Assembly: GCA_008802785.1 (NCBI GenBank)
Contig: VUYT01000032.1
Coordinates: 62,001 to 126,000 of the forward strand
Direction of reading: 5' to 3'
DNA length: 64,000 bases
From: Symmetrospora coprosmae
Lineage: Eukaryota; Basidiomycota; Cystobasidiomycetes; Symmetrosporaceae
Made by a program: the position numbers and the translations under genes. Below, one piece after another: positions 11,780 to 24,700 of this stretch. The notes below the pieces were generated by a model that made no database searches, was not told the origin of the DNA, and saw only the letters and a list, made by a program, of their open reading frames with translations. The stretch's first letter is position 1, and every line of letters starts with the position of its first letter.

Positions 11780-13222
11780 ATGAACGCAGAAACGCTCAAG
11801 CATATGCCTCCAGGAGCGCAGCTCATGGTGCGACTAGCCATCACGTCTGAGATTGCGAAAGCCCGCACTTTCCACACTGGTAGGCTTACTAGATCCGGCC
11901 CTGCTCGCCGGGAGCAAGTCTACTGACCCCCGGTATTCCTGCACCACCACAAGCCCTTCTTGCGTTGTTGGTCTATGACGCCGCCTGCACGCTTCCTCGT
12001 GAAAGGCGCACGATGTGGAAGCGGCCCACAGCGATGTCTCTTTGCTATCTCGTGACCAGGTGACTTGCGCTCCTCCCTGCTTGTGCTGGACTCGATTGAG
12101 CCGAACACGAGTACTTGATCCGTCCCGCAGATATCTTCCCATCATATACGCAACTGGTATCACCGTTCTGGAGCGGATCGGAGTAAATCCTGCAGTCTGC
12201 CAACGCATCGTGAGACTCACGAACGCGCCGCCAATCGTCTCCTTTCTGGCTGCAAGTATCCTGCTCATCCAGCGCGTCCATTCGATCTATGACCGCAATC
12301 TCATGGTCACTGTGCCCTTGTAGTGAGCGTCTAGCTTATTAGGCGAGATCATTGGAGTAAGCCACTGGCTGATGTGCCCGTATTTCCCATTACCAGCGGA
12401 CTGCTGGCAGTGTCTTGCGGTGTACAGCTGCGGGTAATTTTTATGACGCAGGCCAATGAGCTGCCGGCGCTGCTAGGCATCTCCGCCTGCATCCCAGCTC
12501 CGGGGAACAGTCCATGGTATCTCGCCTACCATGCAGCGCAGACTATCGTCGACTTAGCTGTCGTCAACGTTACACTAGTTAAGATCTTCAAGCTCCACCG
12601 GCAATTCAACTCTGTTCTGGTCAAGAAGATCATGTACGACACACGTAGGTCGGGAGCGCAATGCGTACACACGCAAGGGAAGCGATTGAGGCGTGCTGAC
12701 CTCTACCTGTACCCCGAAAGTCTTCTGGTTCCTCCTGATCTTCGGAGCGGCTCTATGCAATGCGGTAAGACGAAGCTCGACGAAGCTGTGTAAATAAACA
12801 GAGCGCTGATTCACCCGCCCTCTAGCTGTACTTCCGATTGTCCGACTCCACCAAGAATAAAGCCATGCTCGGGCCCCTTACTTTCAGGTAGGTCCACTGA
12901 GGCCTTGCGTCGGTTCACGCTGACGCTGACGCGCGCAAACAGTATTGAATCAATCGCTGCATCTCGCATGTTCTTGGGCCTCCGTGCGGCCGCGGAGAAC
13001 AATACTATCTCCTCAAGATCCATGCCGTCAAATCGCGCGACGGGAGGAGGCTCACTGACCACGCCGAAGACACCCACAACACCTCTCACACCCTTCACAC
13101 CCTGGTCTGCCGCTCCACTGCCAGTCACACCGACATCTGGGGGGACCAGCCTGCTGCCTAGCTCGCCGATGGGCAGAGACTTTCATAGGGTCGAGTTGGA
13201 TTACAGAGGCATTGCGCTCTGA
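11780..13222 (+). CDS. DUF6533-like seven-helix membrane protein, copy 5
   Basis: Exons 11780-11879, 11954-12059, 12131-12322, 12397-12644, 12721-12764, 12826-12887, 12943-13222; 343 residues, all in phase. Leader MNAETLKHMPPGAQLMVRL; core VYDAACTLPRERRTMWKR; QANELPALLGISACIPAPGN-type loop shared with copy 4; SIAASRMFLGLRAAAE after the last helix. An extra intron (12645-12720) splits the helix-6 motif YDT-LFWF, a position where copies 2-4 are continuous. The tail is the richest in Thr-Pro (SLTTPKTPTTPLTPFTPW) but its LAPPxSPLA box is degraded to LLPSSPMG. Role unknown. Confidence 0.83.
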
Positions 13223-13521
13223 ATCAGTGTGATGCTGTCAGCCCGCAGCCTACTCGCGATGGTCCGTCGTGGACGTGCGGAGCCGAAAAGAGGGAGATAT
13301 GCAAGCTGCGCTCGTGTGGGCGAAGGCCGTGGCCGATGTCTCTAGTCTAAGACGTCTGTGTTCTATTTGATACACTGCTGTTACTGCTTGTGTTATGCAG
13401 GTGGTGGTCCCTTCGCCGTTTGCGCTCTGCCGGGCTATCCGTCTACCAAGACTACCGTACTGAATGGCCGCCATTTCCCGCGCCAACCTGCCCTCATGCA
13501 ATGTCCTTGTGGCTGTGCCGC
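13223..13521. other. Convergent 3' gap between 7TM copy 5 and the Smr gene
   Basis: About 300 bp between two convergent genes. No gene; it should contain both polyadenylation regions. Confidence 0.5.
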
Positions 13522-16500
13522 TTACAGCCACGGGTCGATGACGAAAATCCCTTGGGTCAACCAGAACGCCTGCCGCGACACTAGGAGTCAGTATCGTTCG
13601 GCCGCGCAATATCACGAAACCCCCACTCACGTAACCGTAATTGTCGAGCCAGCCACCAATGGCATCGGCAAGTCGGATCTTGCGCGTTCCTCGAGCCGGG
13701 TCGGCCGTACCCGTGTGTCGCTCTTGCCCGACAATGACGTATGACAGACCGCGCATGATATGCTCGCTCGCGATGGCGAGCAGGAATTTCTCCAGGATGT
13801 CGATGGCCTCATCGGCGTGCAGGCCGTCTGTGCGTGACACTGGACATCAGCTACTGTCGGTGCCACAGAGCTGGGAATGACAAGCAGACTCACGCAGATC
13901 GAGAGCGCACTCCGTCCGTTCAGCCACGGACAGTCTGAAGCCCTCGGGCCCGAGAATCTCGCCCGCCGCCGCAACGCCCAAGCATACGCCGAGCCCGGCA
14001 CCGGCAAGCTGACCGCGGTACTGCCGGTCGCTGCTCTCGTCCGCTCGTCCCGGCCGCTCGCCGTGCATGACGGCCTCGCGAAGAGCCCTCTTGCGCTCCT
14101 CGACAATCCGGCCAGCAGCCAGCGAGCCCTCTCGCGCGATCTGCCGATTCCAGTCTCCTGCCTCTCGGGACCACTTGCGGGCTCCGGCTCTGCATGCGGG
14201 CAAGTCATCGTACCGTCAGCCTGTGTTCGCACGTACATCGACGAGATGACGACTGCACGCACCCGTCACCCTTCTGGTAGCAATTGGCAGCCTTGACGAG
14301 GCATTTGTTCCTCGCCTCGCCGTACTCGAAGAAGTTCTCGCGGTACTCGTCGTACAGGTCTGCGACGGCCGCGCCCGTTGTGACGGTAGGCAGGAGCGTT
14401 GGCGGCCTGAGCGAGAGCCGTGCCGACTGCCTCGGCTGCGAGAAGGGCGCCGAGCGCTCAGCCATCCTGTTGAGACCTCCTAGGCCTGCGCGACCACCGG
14501 GTCCGCCCGAAGGCGAGCGAGGCAGCGACGGGCGGCTGTTGACGGGAATGGCAGGCGTGGGCCGGCCATTCTTAACAGCACCGGCCCAGCGATTGACCGC
14601 GGGATCCTTGATGCTGTTCCCACTACCACTGGCGCTGGTATGTCGGGACGCGGACGCCGTGGCCGCGGCGAGAGACGGAAAGTCCTCGTCGACGCGCTTG
14701 ACGCTCTCGTGTCCGGTGGCATGCACGTCGTCGAACCCTCCACCACCATTGTGATCGTCCATGCCCCTGTTCATCCAGCGCGCCTTCTCCTGCTCTCGCA
14801 CTCGCAGAGCATTCATGCGGAGCTGAGCGACATCCTGAGCCAAATGAGGCGGGACAGAGTGGAGGAACTCGCATCGCCCTTCGCCCTTGAGGCAGTGACC
14901 GCGAAGCCAGAACCTGCAGACAGCCAGATGCGTCAATTGCGGCGCGCTACATCGGGACGGAGCAATCGCGACTAGACCCACTTGCAGACTGCCTTGCTGA
15001 GATCGTGCGAGAAGCGACAATCGCTCCTGAGGCAGTTGCCCTGCAAATAGTACTTGCATAACCGCGTGGACGGATTCGAGCCCATGTTGCCCGGCGTGCC
15101 CGGTCCTCCTGGTCCACTGCTGCTGCCTGGCCCAGCGCCTCCACCAAAGTAGTCGCCTGCGCCACCCCCGCGTGGTGTGCCAGGCTGGCTGCTGCCGTAT
15201 CCGCCCGGGCCCTGCTGCCAGCGCGGCGATTGCGGCTTGCCGCCCGGCCCAAGGAAAGGGCCATGGCTACCATGCTGGCGTGCGAACGCATCGCGGGGCA
15301 AGACGAGCGGGCGGCCGCCCATCCCCATGGGCATGCCGGGTCCGCCGCCAGGAGTGAGCACTCTCGCGGGTGATACAGCGCCGGAGCCCGGCTGGGACTG
15401 GTACCGCGGGTCGTTGATACCCATGCCGTGGATGTTCAGGCGATCGACAGAGCCAGAGGTGGGGAGAGTTCCTCCCTGCCCACCGGGTCCGCGCTCAATG
15501 ATCCACTCCATGGCCCGGTCGACATCCCACCCATTCTGCGAAAGCGCCTCTTCAAGCTCGGCGGGCTGTATGTCCGAGTCGGCAAAGATGGAGCAAAGCA
15601 CGTCAAAGGGCGTCATTATGTATCCGGAGCTAGCTTCGCCCAAGCCGCCCGCCAGGTGTTGTCCTAGGCCGTTGCCAGGTACCGGCCCGGCAAGCAGGCC
15701 CGGCGAGGTGAGGCCCGGAGGGCCACCTAGGCCAGGCGGGTTCAGCGAGAGCGAGGGTGCAGACGGGGAAGTGGAGAAGTTGGTCGGAAGCTGCGAGTAC
15801 TGCGAGGTTGACTGCGGCTGCGGCGCCTCGTCAAACACCGGGCGCTCGTGCTGGGGCGGCTCGACAATGACCAGTTCGTCCTTGACGAGCTGACCTCCGG
15901 TGTACTGGAGCATCTGTAGCTCGTCCTCGTCCTGCTCATCGTCAATGCCACCTGGCCCAGCGCCGTACAAGTCCCACTGCGGCATTCCGCCCGGGCCTCT
16001 CCCCGAGGTGCCGAGAGCAGAGTTGGGCGAAAGGCGCTTGAGCGTGTCTTGATACGATGTCGACGGCATTCCCCACTCGTCCTCCTCCTCAGACGAGAGG
16101 ATCTGGTCCTTGCCTGACGACGTTTGGTCATTTGGGACCAGGGGGACCGACGAGAACGGATCGATACCCTGCCTGCCTGCCAGATCGTCGTAGCTGGCCT
16201 CGCTGGAAGCGGTCGAGGACGAGTTCGAAACGCCCGGATTTGTGCTGAACGCCGAGGTGCTGGACGAGTCGGAGAGGCGGTTCCAAGGGTCGCTCGGGAT
16301 GGCAGGCGGCTGCGGTGTGGTCGATCGCAGAGGCGAGGCAGTGCCAGACGAACTCGGGAAGTACGAGCCGTGGTTCGGCCCTCCGGCGAGCGGCGGGCCA
16401 GCAAGCGACGGCGAGGCGGCTACGATGGACGCCGACGTGTTGAACTTGGGGGTGCCGAGGGGCGAGTTCTGGAAGGACCAGAGGGTCGGGCTCTCGATGG

Positions 16501-17404
16501 AGGGCGTGCCCATGGGGGAGCGGCTCGGCCTGAACGGGTGGTCTGGCATCTTGACGCTAAGCGAAGGGAGAGAGCCCGATGGGCCCATTGAGCCGGTCAG
16601 AGGGCCGGGGTTGGGCGTGTGAATGGTTGGCGTGGTCGGCCTGAATTCGGTCGCAGCTGCGTTGGGCCTGAAGCTGGTGGCGGCGGCGCTCAGGGTCCGC
16701 GGCGAGGCGAAAGGCGACGAGGGTGCCGATGTGTTGGAAGCCACGCTGCTGGCCGTGCTGCGGACGCTGCCATTCCCGTGGTCGTGTATGTGCGAGAAAG
16801 GGTCGCGGTGCTGCAGGTGGGCCAGAGAGGGTGACTGCGGTCCCAAAGGCGATGGCGAGATGGGCCTGATGGGCGTGGTGATACCCGCACGCTTGAGTGC
16901 GAGCGTCGAGGCTGCGATGGCGCTGTTGGTTTGGGCGCCACGTCTGAATGAGGAGGAGCGCGACATGCCGCCTGACTTTGCTGGGCCCGATGGCGAGCTG
17001 AAGATCTGTCCGGTGGGATGCACGTCTTCTCGGTGTCGATGCAGTATCGCTAGGGCTGCTGCGTCGAGATCAGCGTCCTTCTGTGTGGGTGGAGAAACGG
17101 GCGAGTGTGTGTCAGTTTCGAGCCGTTCCCCTTTGGCGGATGCATAAGCTGCCTGGACCCTGGACCCTGGACCAGACCGAGAGCAGGACACCTACTGCTT
17201 CTGTGCCCTGTATGGCCTTTGCAAGGACCTCTTTGAGCTTATCGGGCATGTCCTCCTCGGGAATGCGGTCGTCATCGAGCAGGTCCAGGACGGAGCGGAT
17301 CCTGGGTGTCGAGTCGCACACGGAAGATGGGGCATTACGAGCGCGTCAGTCACTGAGGCTCCGACCACATACTTGATCCAGACCAGGTGACCGCCCGCGT
17401 CCAT
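13522..17404 (-). CDS. CUE/UBA-like, CCCH zinc finger, DUF1771 and Smr domain protein
   Basis: Seven exons in phase: 17373-17404, 17196-17301, 14982-17080, 14263-14913, 13894-14189, 13631-13827, 13522-13569; about 1142 residues. In order: a short helical N-terminus (IRSVLDLLDDDRIPEEDM), a long Ser/Pro/Gly-rich stretch, a CUE/UBA-like helix bundle near residues 545-590 (FDVLCSIF, NGWDVDRAMEWII), two CCCH fingers (C-x7-C-x4-C-x3-H and C-x7-C-x6-C-x3-H, about 722-770), a DUF1771 segment (NKCLVKAANCYQKGDGAGAR), then a Smr domain with LDLHGLHADEAI rebuilt exactly across an intron and VIVGQERHT, ending GIFVIDPWL. Smr domains are RNA/DNA nucleases; in yeast Cue2 a CUE-Smr protein cleaves mRNA at stalled ribosomes. 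A role in RNA quality control is an inference. The start at 17404 follows an in-frame stop; an upstream Ser/Asp-rich frame could not be joined. Confidence 0.82.
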
Positions 17405-18726
17405 TTCTCAGGACTCCCCGTGGGCTTTGCCTTTGCCGCCTCATGCGACAGGAGGTCGCACGAGCAGCCGGGCACGGGCAGCACGCCCAACGTGGGGTCA
17501 CTGCACGATGCAGCAGCAGCGGCAGCGGCACGAGCTCACCTGGCATCTACATCCATAGCGGACACGCTTCTCTGTGCATCGTCGCTGGCCTTGTCCTGGC
17601 TGCTGCTGTTGGCTTGGCCGCTGCTGCTGGCCGCCTCGTCGTCGTCGTCGTCGTCGTCGTCGTCATTGTGTGAAGACGAGGACGAGGATGAGGGGGTCGG
17701 GGTCGCACCTCCTCCACCTCCACGCGCCCCTGCATCAGACGGAGCCGCCTCCTTCTCCTCCGCTGCGCCGTTGCCACTGTCACTATCGCTGCTGCGCCGC
17801 CTGGCCTCAGCCTGGACGACGTCCAGTCCCCTGTGCGCCGGGGGCGGTGAGAGGGGCACGAGGAGCGCCTGGAGGTACCGCCTGGTGTGGGTGGACGAGG
17901 ACGAGGACGAGGATGTGCTGCTTGTGCATGAGTCCATTGTGCGTGTCTCTGTCTCTCTCTGGAGTGTTACATGTGTCGGGCTTTGCCTGTCTCCCCCTTC
18001 CCTGTGCGCGTACGAGTAGTAAGAAGGACGGATGGGACGGCTAAAGCAGGGGCAGGCAGGCAGGCAGGCGGCTAAGACAAGGACAAAGGCCCCCGACCCG
18101 TGGCAAAGAGGACAGATAAGTAGATTCAGAATGAGCAGGTGCGAAGAGACAGTAATCAGGACCATCTGGAAATCAGACGAGCACGAGCACTGCTAACAAG
18201 CCTGCAATCGCGCCGCCCTGCCACACCGCTCAACGGAGCCCCTGTACGCGCGAACTCAGGTGGAGACACCGGCCAAAGAGAGTTCAGGCAGAGACAGGGC
18301 GTCGCATCGCATCGCAGGGCCGGCCGGAAGGGAGGGGGAAACGCGTCAATGGACACGAGAGAGACAGGAAGAGAGAGGAAACGCCGGTGCATTACATTTG
18401 TACACAGTCCACGGCGTGAACGTACTTCTGTCGGGCTCTGCAGAGGCGTAAAAGCTAAAGCAGAGAACGAGGCCGCCGTTCTGCCACAGATCGCAACTGC
18501 GAGAAGGAGGACGACGACTGCGAATGGTGGTACTGTCTGCGTGCGTGCGATCGTAGCATGGCGTGTGCGACGGTCGAAAAAGGCAGTGTATGCGCCTATC
18601 CGACCGAGCGAGCCTGGCTTGCTTTTGAGAATGACTGTTGCCGTTCGGCTAGGCCATCTACGCGAGACGTGCGAGGATCTGCGCGAAAAAGAAAACTGCT
18701 TCAGCTTACGCCCACCCATCCCCAGC
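17405..18726. other. Long gap between the Smr gene and acetyl-CoA carboxylase, with a Ser/Asp-rich minus-strand frame
   Basis: Contains the promoter of the Smr gene and the 3' region of ACC1. On the minus strand an open frame from an ATG at 17939 down to about 17536 encodes Ser runs, a nine-residue Asp run (GTC repeat near 17638-17668) and ends MDVDA at a good GTGAGC donor. It looks like a real low-complexity exon but its phase does not match any acceptor leading into the Smr gene. A GGCA-type tandem repeat lies near 18050-18070. Confidence 0.4.
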
Positions 18727-21700
18727 TCAATGTCCGACACCAAGCCCGCTGCCACCCACCGACTGAACCTCCTGGTCATTGCCAAAGGCCTTCTTGAAGC
18801 CCTCGAGAAGCGCCGCCCTGTCCGTCTGCGCCAGCGCCGCAACGTCCTGCTCGACCTTCCTCCTCCGCACCTCGGCGATGCGCGCCTCGACCGTGCTTGC
18901 CTGCTCCTTCTCGAGCGTGCGCGCAGCGCTCTGGTCCGGCTCGTCGGCGTCGACAATGCCGCGAAGGATGCTCAGGCCCTCGGCGCGGCTCAGCGTCGAG
19001 TCGGCCCGCACGAGCTGCTTGATGACCGTCTCCTCTGCCAAGCGGCGCCGCAGCCGCCAGTAGAAGTACGGCCGCGCGCTGCTCCACTCGAGCGCCTCGC
19101 GGATCGTACCCTTGGCCTTCATCCGGTTCGCCCGGTCGTGCAGGTCTGCAAACTGCAGCGCGATCGCAGAGTAGGTCGGCATAAGCAGCTTCTCGCGAGC
19201 CGCCAGCTCCGCCTTGGCTTTTGCGGCTTCCTCTGCGGGAAGCGAGGCGTTCGTGCTTGATGCCTTGAGCGAGCGGTACTTGTCGTCCAGGCGCTCCATC
19301 ATCTGCAGCACCTTGGCCTTGCGGAACTTGATCTCGACAATGCCCTCCGGCTCGAGAACACCAGCCCGCGAAGTCGTGTCGGCATACATCTCCATCATGC
19401 CGTTGCTGTTGATGCTCGGGTCGAGAACGACCCATGCACCTCCTCGCAGCTCTCCGTTCGGTACAATGTACACAAAGGCCGGGGCCTTGTACGCCGACAG
19501 ACCGTCCACGATGAGCGATCCTCTGCAGCGAGCCAATCCTAACGTCAGCACACATTGGATCTACATAACGCAGACGCGAAAGAACCCACCTCTTGAGGAC
19601 CTCGTCGAACATGTCCTGCTGACCACCAGAGAATCCTCGCCAGTTGGCAAAGATGATGAGCGGCAGCTCCTCTCGGTTGAAGTCAAAGATGGCCTGTGCC
19701 GTCTTGAAGGCCGAGTTGGGGTACCAGACCTGCCCAGCCTCCATGATGCGCTGCTCCTGCGAGTTGGGGTTGGCCGGGTCGGCGGGGACGACCCTCTCTA
19801 TGGTCCTCGTCTCGACGGCAATGACACCCATGGGGATGCCTCCGAGCCGTGCACGACCAGTGACCACCGTCTGCGCCCAGCCAGAGAGCGTCTCCTGGAA
19901 CGAGCCCTTGTCGAAGAAGCCAGAGATGAACCTGCTCGGGTCGGCCTCGTCCGGCTTGCCGGCAATGAACCAGCGCGGGTCGTACGGGCCCTTCGGCGGC
20001 GTGTAGCCAATCGGGCGGTCGACGGGGTCGGCAGAAGGGAGCAGGGGAAGCGAGAGACCGCGCGCAGAGGGGACGTACGACAGCCAGTTGACGATCGTGA
20101 GGACACCCTCGAGGTCGTTGGCGGCCGTGAGGTGGGAAACACCGTTCTTGTACATGATCTGCGTACCTCCGAGCTGCAGGTTAGACGAGTACACCTCGCG
20201 ACCCAGGACCTTGTTGAGCGCGTTGGCACCCGTAAGGATGATGGGCTGGCCTTCGACCTGGACCGCTCGCTGACCGAGGCGGACGAGGTACGCTCCGATA
20301 CCGACAGATCGGCACGTCACCAGCGTGATGGTGAAGATGTCCTCGTACGCTCGCGACGTCTCGCCTGCAATCAGACCAGATCCCTTCAAGCTCTCGACTC
20401 CAAGACCCTCCTGGAGACCGACAATATCCGTGATCATGTAGCGCGTCTCCTCGCCTTCCTGAATCTTTTGCGTAAGGACGCTGTTCTCGCCCTTGCTGTT
20501 TAGCAGCGCGTAGTTGGCGGGCGTCAGGTAGAAGTACGAGAAGCCCTTCTCTGGGCTGTCGTTCTCCTGCCAGCCGACGTTGAAGAGGTCGACAACCTCA
20601 TCTGCAATGCCGAGTCGCGCGCCAGAGTTGGCAGAAAGGTAGATGCGGGGAATGCCGAGCTGTCGTGCAAGCTGCGTGCACTTGTAGAAGAAGAAGTCCT
20701 CCTCGGGTCCGAACGAGCCAATCTTGAAGGTGATGTCGTTCGAAAGGACAACCACCCTGCGGCCAGCAGGGCACTCGGGCGTGTACATGGTGTAGATCCA
20801 TCCAACCATGCCGATGGTGTTGCTTCCGGGCGCTCGCGGCACCTCGTGCGGCTGCCCAAACTCGTCCAGGACAAGCTCGACGGACTTGAGCGGATCCTTG
20901 GGCGGCTGCGGACCAGACGGGTTGGCGTCCGTTGCGGCCTTCCATGCGCGGCGGAGGGCCTGGCGGAAGAGGTCTGGGAAATCGTACACGTAGGTGGTAC
21001 CCACAACGTGCGCCTTGTATCGCTTCGGCTGCAGCCACTCCTTGGTCGGGTAAGGCTGGTTGACGGGCTGGAGGTGCTTGGACCCCTGCTGACCGATCGA
21101 CTTGAGAATGGTCTGTCCCTTCTCGCCCTTGACCTCCCTGTACGCCTCGTACTTGACGACGAAGCCGGACACGTTCTCGATGATGGCTCGGATGGGCTGG
21201 ACGTGTCCCTGCTCGTCCTCCAGCACAAAGCGGATCTCGGAGCTCGTGACACGCAGTCGCCAGAGCCGCTTGCCGTGCCTGTCGATGAAGCCAGCAAGGG
21301 CCTGCTGGATCTCGTCAAAGTCGATGCGCAGGGAGTAGACAAAGTTGATGAAAATGCTGTTGACGTCTGCGCTGCGGTAATTGGCCGAAGCGACCTCGAG
21401 AGCATTTAGGATGTCCGAGACGAGCCTGTCCGTCTCCGAGATGAGGTAGTCGGACGTGCGCATGGTGCCACGCAGTCGTCCTGGTCGCACCAGACCTCGG
21501 ACAAAGAAGCGGCAGTCTGCCGGGTTCTCCTTGCCCACAGCATAGTAGACGTGAATCTGGCGGTTCTCGATGAAGCAAGGGGTGATGTTGAAGTTCGAGA
21601 GTCGGCTCAGCTCGAGCTGGTACGCCAGCGCGGGCTCGATGTTGCGGATCTGCGAGAGCTCCTGCCACTTTGTCTCGCTCTTGCGCATCGTAAAGTACGA

Positions 21701-24700
21701 AGGGTAGCTGCCCTCTCGGCAGATGAGGAAGGTGACGCGTCGCATCGAGCGCTTGTCAAGCTCGGCCGAGTACTTGGTGGTGATCTCGGAGAACGTCTCA
21801 TACCACTCGGAATCGCTCTTCGTGTCGTCAGCCTTGCTGAGCAGCAGGGCAGCGTTGACAACGTTCTTCCTCTCCGCGCCAGCTCGGTCGCCAGCATCGG
21901 CCTTGGGGATGAGCTTGAGGACGTTGGGCAGGTCTCGCTCCAGCTCCTGCAGAGACCGGGCAGAGAACATGGCTCCGAAGCGAACAGGCTCGGCTGTCTG
22001 CACAGCATTCTCGAGCGCAAAGGAGAGATCGGCAAAGGAGGCCGCCTTGCCCTTGCCAGAGAGTGCAAGAGCGGGAGTGCGTGGCGTAGGCGGAGGCGAG
22101 AGCGTCTGCTGGTGGCGGAATGACCAAGTGAGAGCAAGAGGCTCGCCGTCCGCGAGGTCTTCCTCCTGGTAGTCGATACCAGTGACGTTGTAAGCCTTGT
22201 ACGCTCGGCGAATGTAAACTTCGAGCGCTGCGAGCGAGAGCCAGTCGTCCTCATGCTTGAAGAAGGCGGGGAGGACGTCGTAGACCGTGTAGCTCGAGTC
22301 GATGAGCTCCTTGAGCTGCTCTGCGTCTGGAAGGCGGTTGTTGGGCGTACTCTCGCCGTACCGCGAGCTGCGGACCGAAGTCTTGAGAATTTGCTCCATC
22401 TGGACAGTCCTTTCTTGCAGCGAGGGCAGCTGCGTGCGGATAAGCACCTCTCGCGCCTTCAGGGCGACCTTCTGCGTCGACTTGCTGTCGAGGTCGGCGA
22501 GGCTCTGCAGAACTTCGGCGAAGACAGCCTCGACGGCAGAGAGCGACGTGTTCTCGATGACAATGTCAAGGATGGCATTGATGAGGTTGCCCTTTGAGGC
22601 AGCTTTGGAGTGCGAGAGCACGAGGACGGCGACCTTGTCGAGGTCGTCCCTGTACTGGTCGCGCAGCTCGAGAGCGACGTCGGCGTCCTTGCCCGAGAAG
22701 ATCTGCTCAGTCTCGTAGAATGAGCGCATGAAGCCGGCCAAAGTGGACCACTCATGCCCTTTGAGCCCGTGCATGTATCGCTGGACAATGTCGGCAAGCG
22801 CGGCGGTGGTGGTGCGGAAGCCAGAGACCTCGTTCTGTCGGAGGTTCTCGGCGACATAGTTCTCCATGGATCGGTGGATCTTGGCAGAAGGGAACTCTGC
22901 GCCCTTGGCGTGGGCAGCATCGAGGGTGGCTCGGATGCTGGCCTCGAGCTTGGCTGGGAGACGGCCAGACAGCGTCGAGAGAACAGCCAGCGCCTCGCTG
23001 TACGGAAGCTCAGGGTCGCGTAGCACGGTGATGAGCTCCTTCAGGGTGTTCTGCATCTGGCTCTGGTTGTCGTAGCCATCAAGGATGTCTTGCACGATGC
23101 TCTTGTGGTAGGCGAAACGCTGGTGAGGCTTGCTGCCGACCGGGTTGGGGAGACCCATAGCGGGCAGCTGACCAGAGAAGGGCTTGGCGTGCTGGACCTT
23201 GCTCGGGTCGTCGAGGGTGAGGATACCAAGGATATCTCCTGCCTCGAGAGCGGCGCCTGCCTGCTTGACAAACTGCGGGACACCGTCCTCGGTGGCGATC
23301 AAGCTCATGATCATCTTCATGACCTGTGGACGGCACAAGACGATCGCAGTAAAGAATCAGCTTCCATCACAAAGCAATTGATATGCGTAGCGAGCAGGCC
23401 AGACCCACCTCAATCTCAGCGTAGGCCTCACCAGCCTTGACGTGATCTCCGCTCTCGACTAGGAAGCGGACAAGCTTTCCGGGTGAAGGCGACCGGAGCT
23501 GGGTGGGGTCGCTCTCCTGCTCGATGAGACAGGTCTTGTTGTCGATCGAAACTCGCAGCGTGCCGACCTCCTCGGCATAATAGACGGCGTGCGACTTGCC
23601 GTCGAGCAGGACGAGCAGACCTCCATCGGCCAGTGGACGCGCGCCAACCGAGATCTTGCCGCCGTTGAGGTAGAGGGTCCATTGGTTGGGCGACGAGCGT
23701 GCGACGGTAGCTGCATACTTGATGCCCTCGTTGATGAAGTCTAGGTGAAGTAGCGACCCATGTGAGCATCGGCTTGCAGATCAGTCGACGTCAGAAGTGC
23801 ACTCACCAATGCTGAAGACGGTCTTGAGCGTCTCCTTGGGCGGTACCTGACCCTTCTGGAGGACTGTCTTGAACTCCTTGACGCACTCATTGAAGAGCAG
23901 CTGCGCCTTTGTGACTGCACCGCAGATGATTGCGAGCGTCTGGTCCGGGCGCTCTGCCGTGAGCCTCTCCGAGATGAGGCTGTCTAGCCAGCCGGTGGTG
24001 ATGGTGTTCTCCTCGAACGCCTTGAACTCGAGCAGCTTGATGAGGTACTCCACCGTGTGCCGGAAGTCACCGCGGATCGAGAGCTCTTTGAGCGCAACGA
24101 CCATGTTCTTGCGCGATTCGGAACGGTCCGCGCCGTACGCAAAGATGTGCCCGAACTGCGAGTCGGCAAATTCGTGCAGACCTCCCGCGGCAGCAACCGA
24201 GAAGTAACCCCAGACGTTGGTCGACGACCGGAAGTTGAGCTCCTGGAGTGTGCCTGACGATGGCTTGAAGCCAGCATCCGGGTTCTCGGCCGTGATGCGG
24301 ACGGCGACGACGTGGCCCTTGGGCGAGGGCTTGCGCTGCGTTGCGATCGCAGAAGGGGAGGTGAACTCGAAGTCGATCTTGGTCGAGTCGTGCGGCGAGG
24401 TGCCGTAAAGCGTTCGAATGTCACGGATCATGTGCAGAGGCAGACCCATTGCAATCTGGAGCTGGGCAGCAGGCAAGTTGACGCCGGACACCATCTCGGT
24501 TGTCGGGTGCTCGACCTGCAGACGCGGGTTGAGCTCGAGGAAGTAGAAGGCATCCTCTGCGGGCGAGTGGAGGAACTCGACAGTTCCGGCAGAGACGTAG
24601 CCGACGAGCTTTGCGAGTCGCACGGCCGACTTCTCCATCTTCTCAAACGTGTCGGGCTTGGCAATCGTGACAGGTGCCTCCTCGATGATCTTCTGGTGTC

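Noticed and set aside
18139-19260. Long + strand frame (373 residues) opposite ACC1
   Set aside because: It is the shadow of the ACC1 carboxyltransferase exon; GC-rich codon usage leaves antisense frames open, and the translation has Arg/Leu-rich composition with no domain.
19214-20503. Second long + strand frame (429 residues) opposite ACC1
   Set aside because: Antisense to the conserved carboxyltransferase region; no intron signals or motifs of its own.
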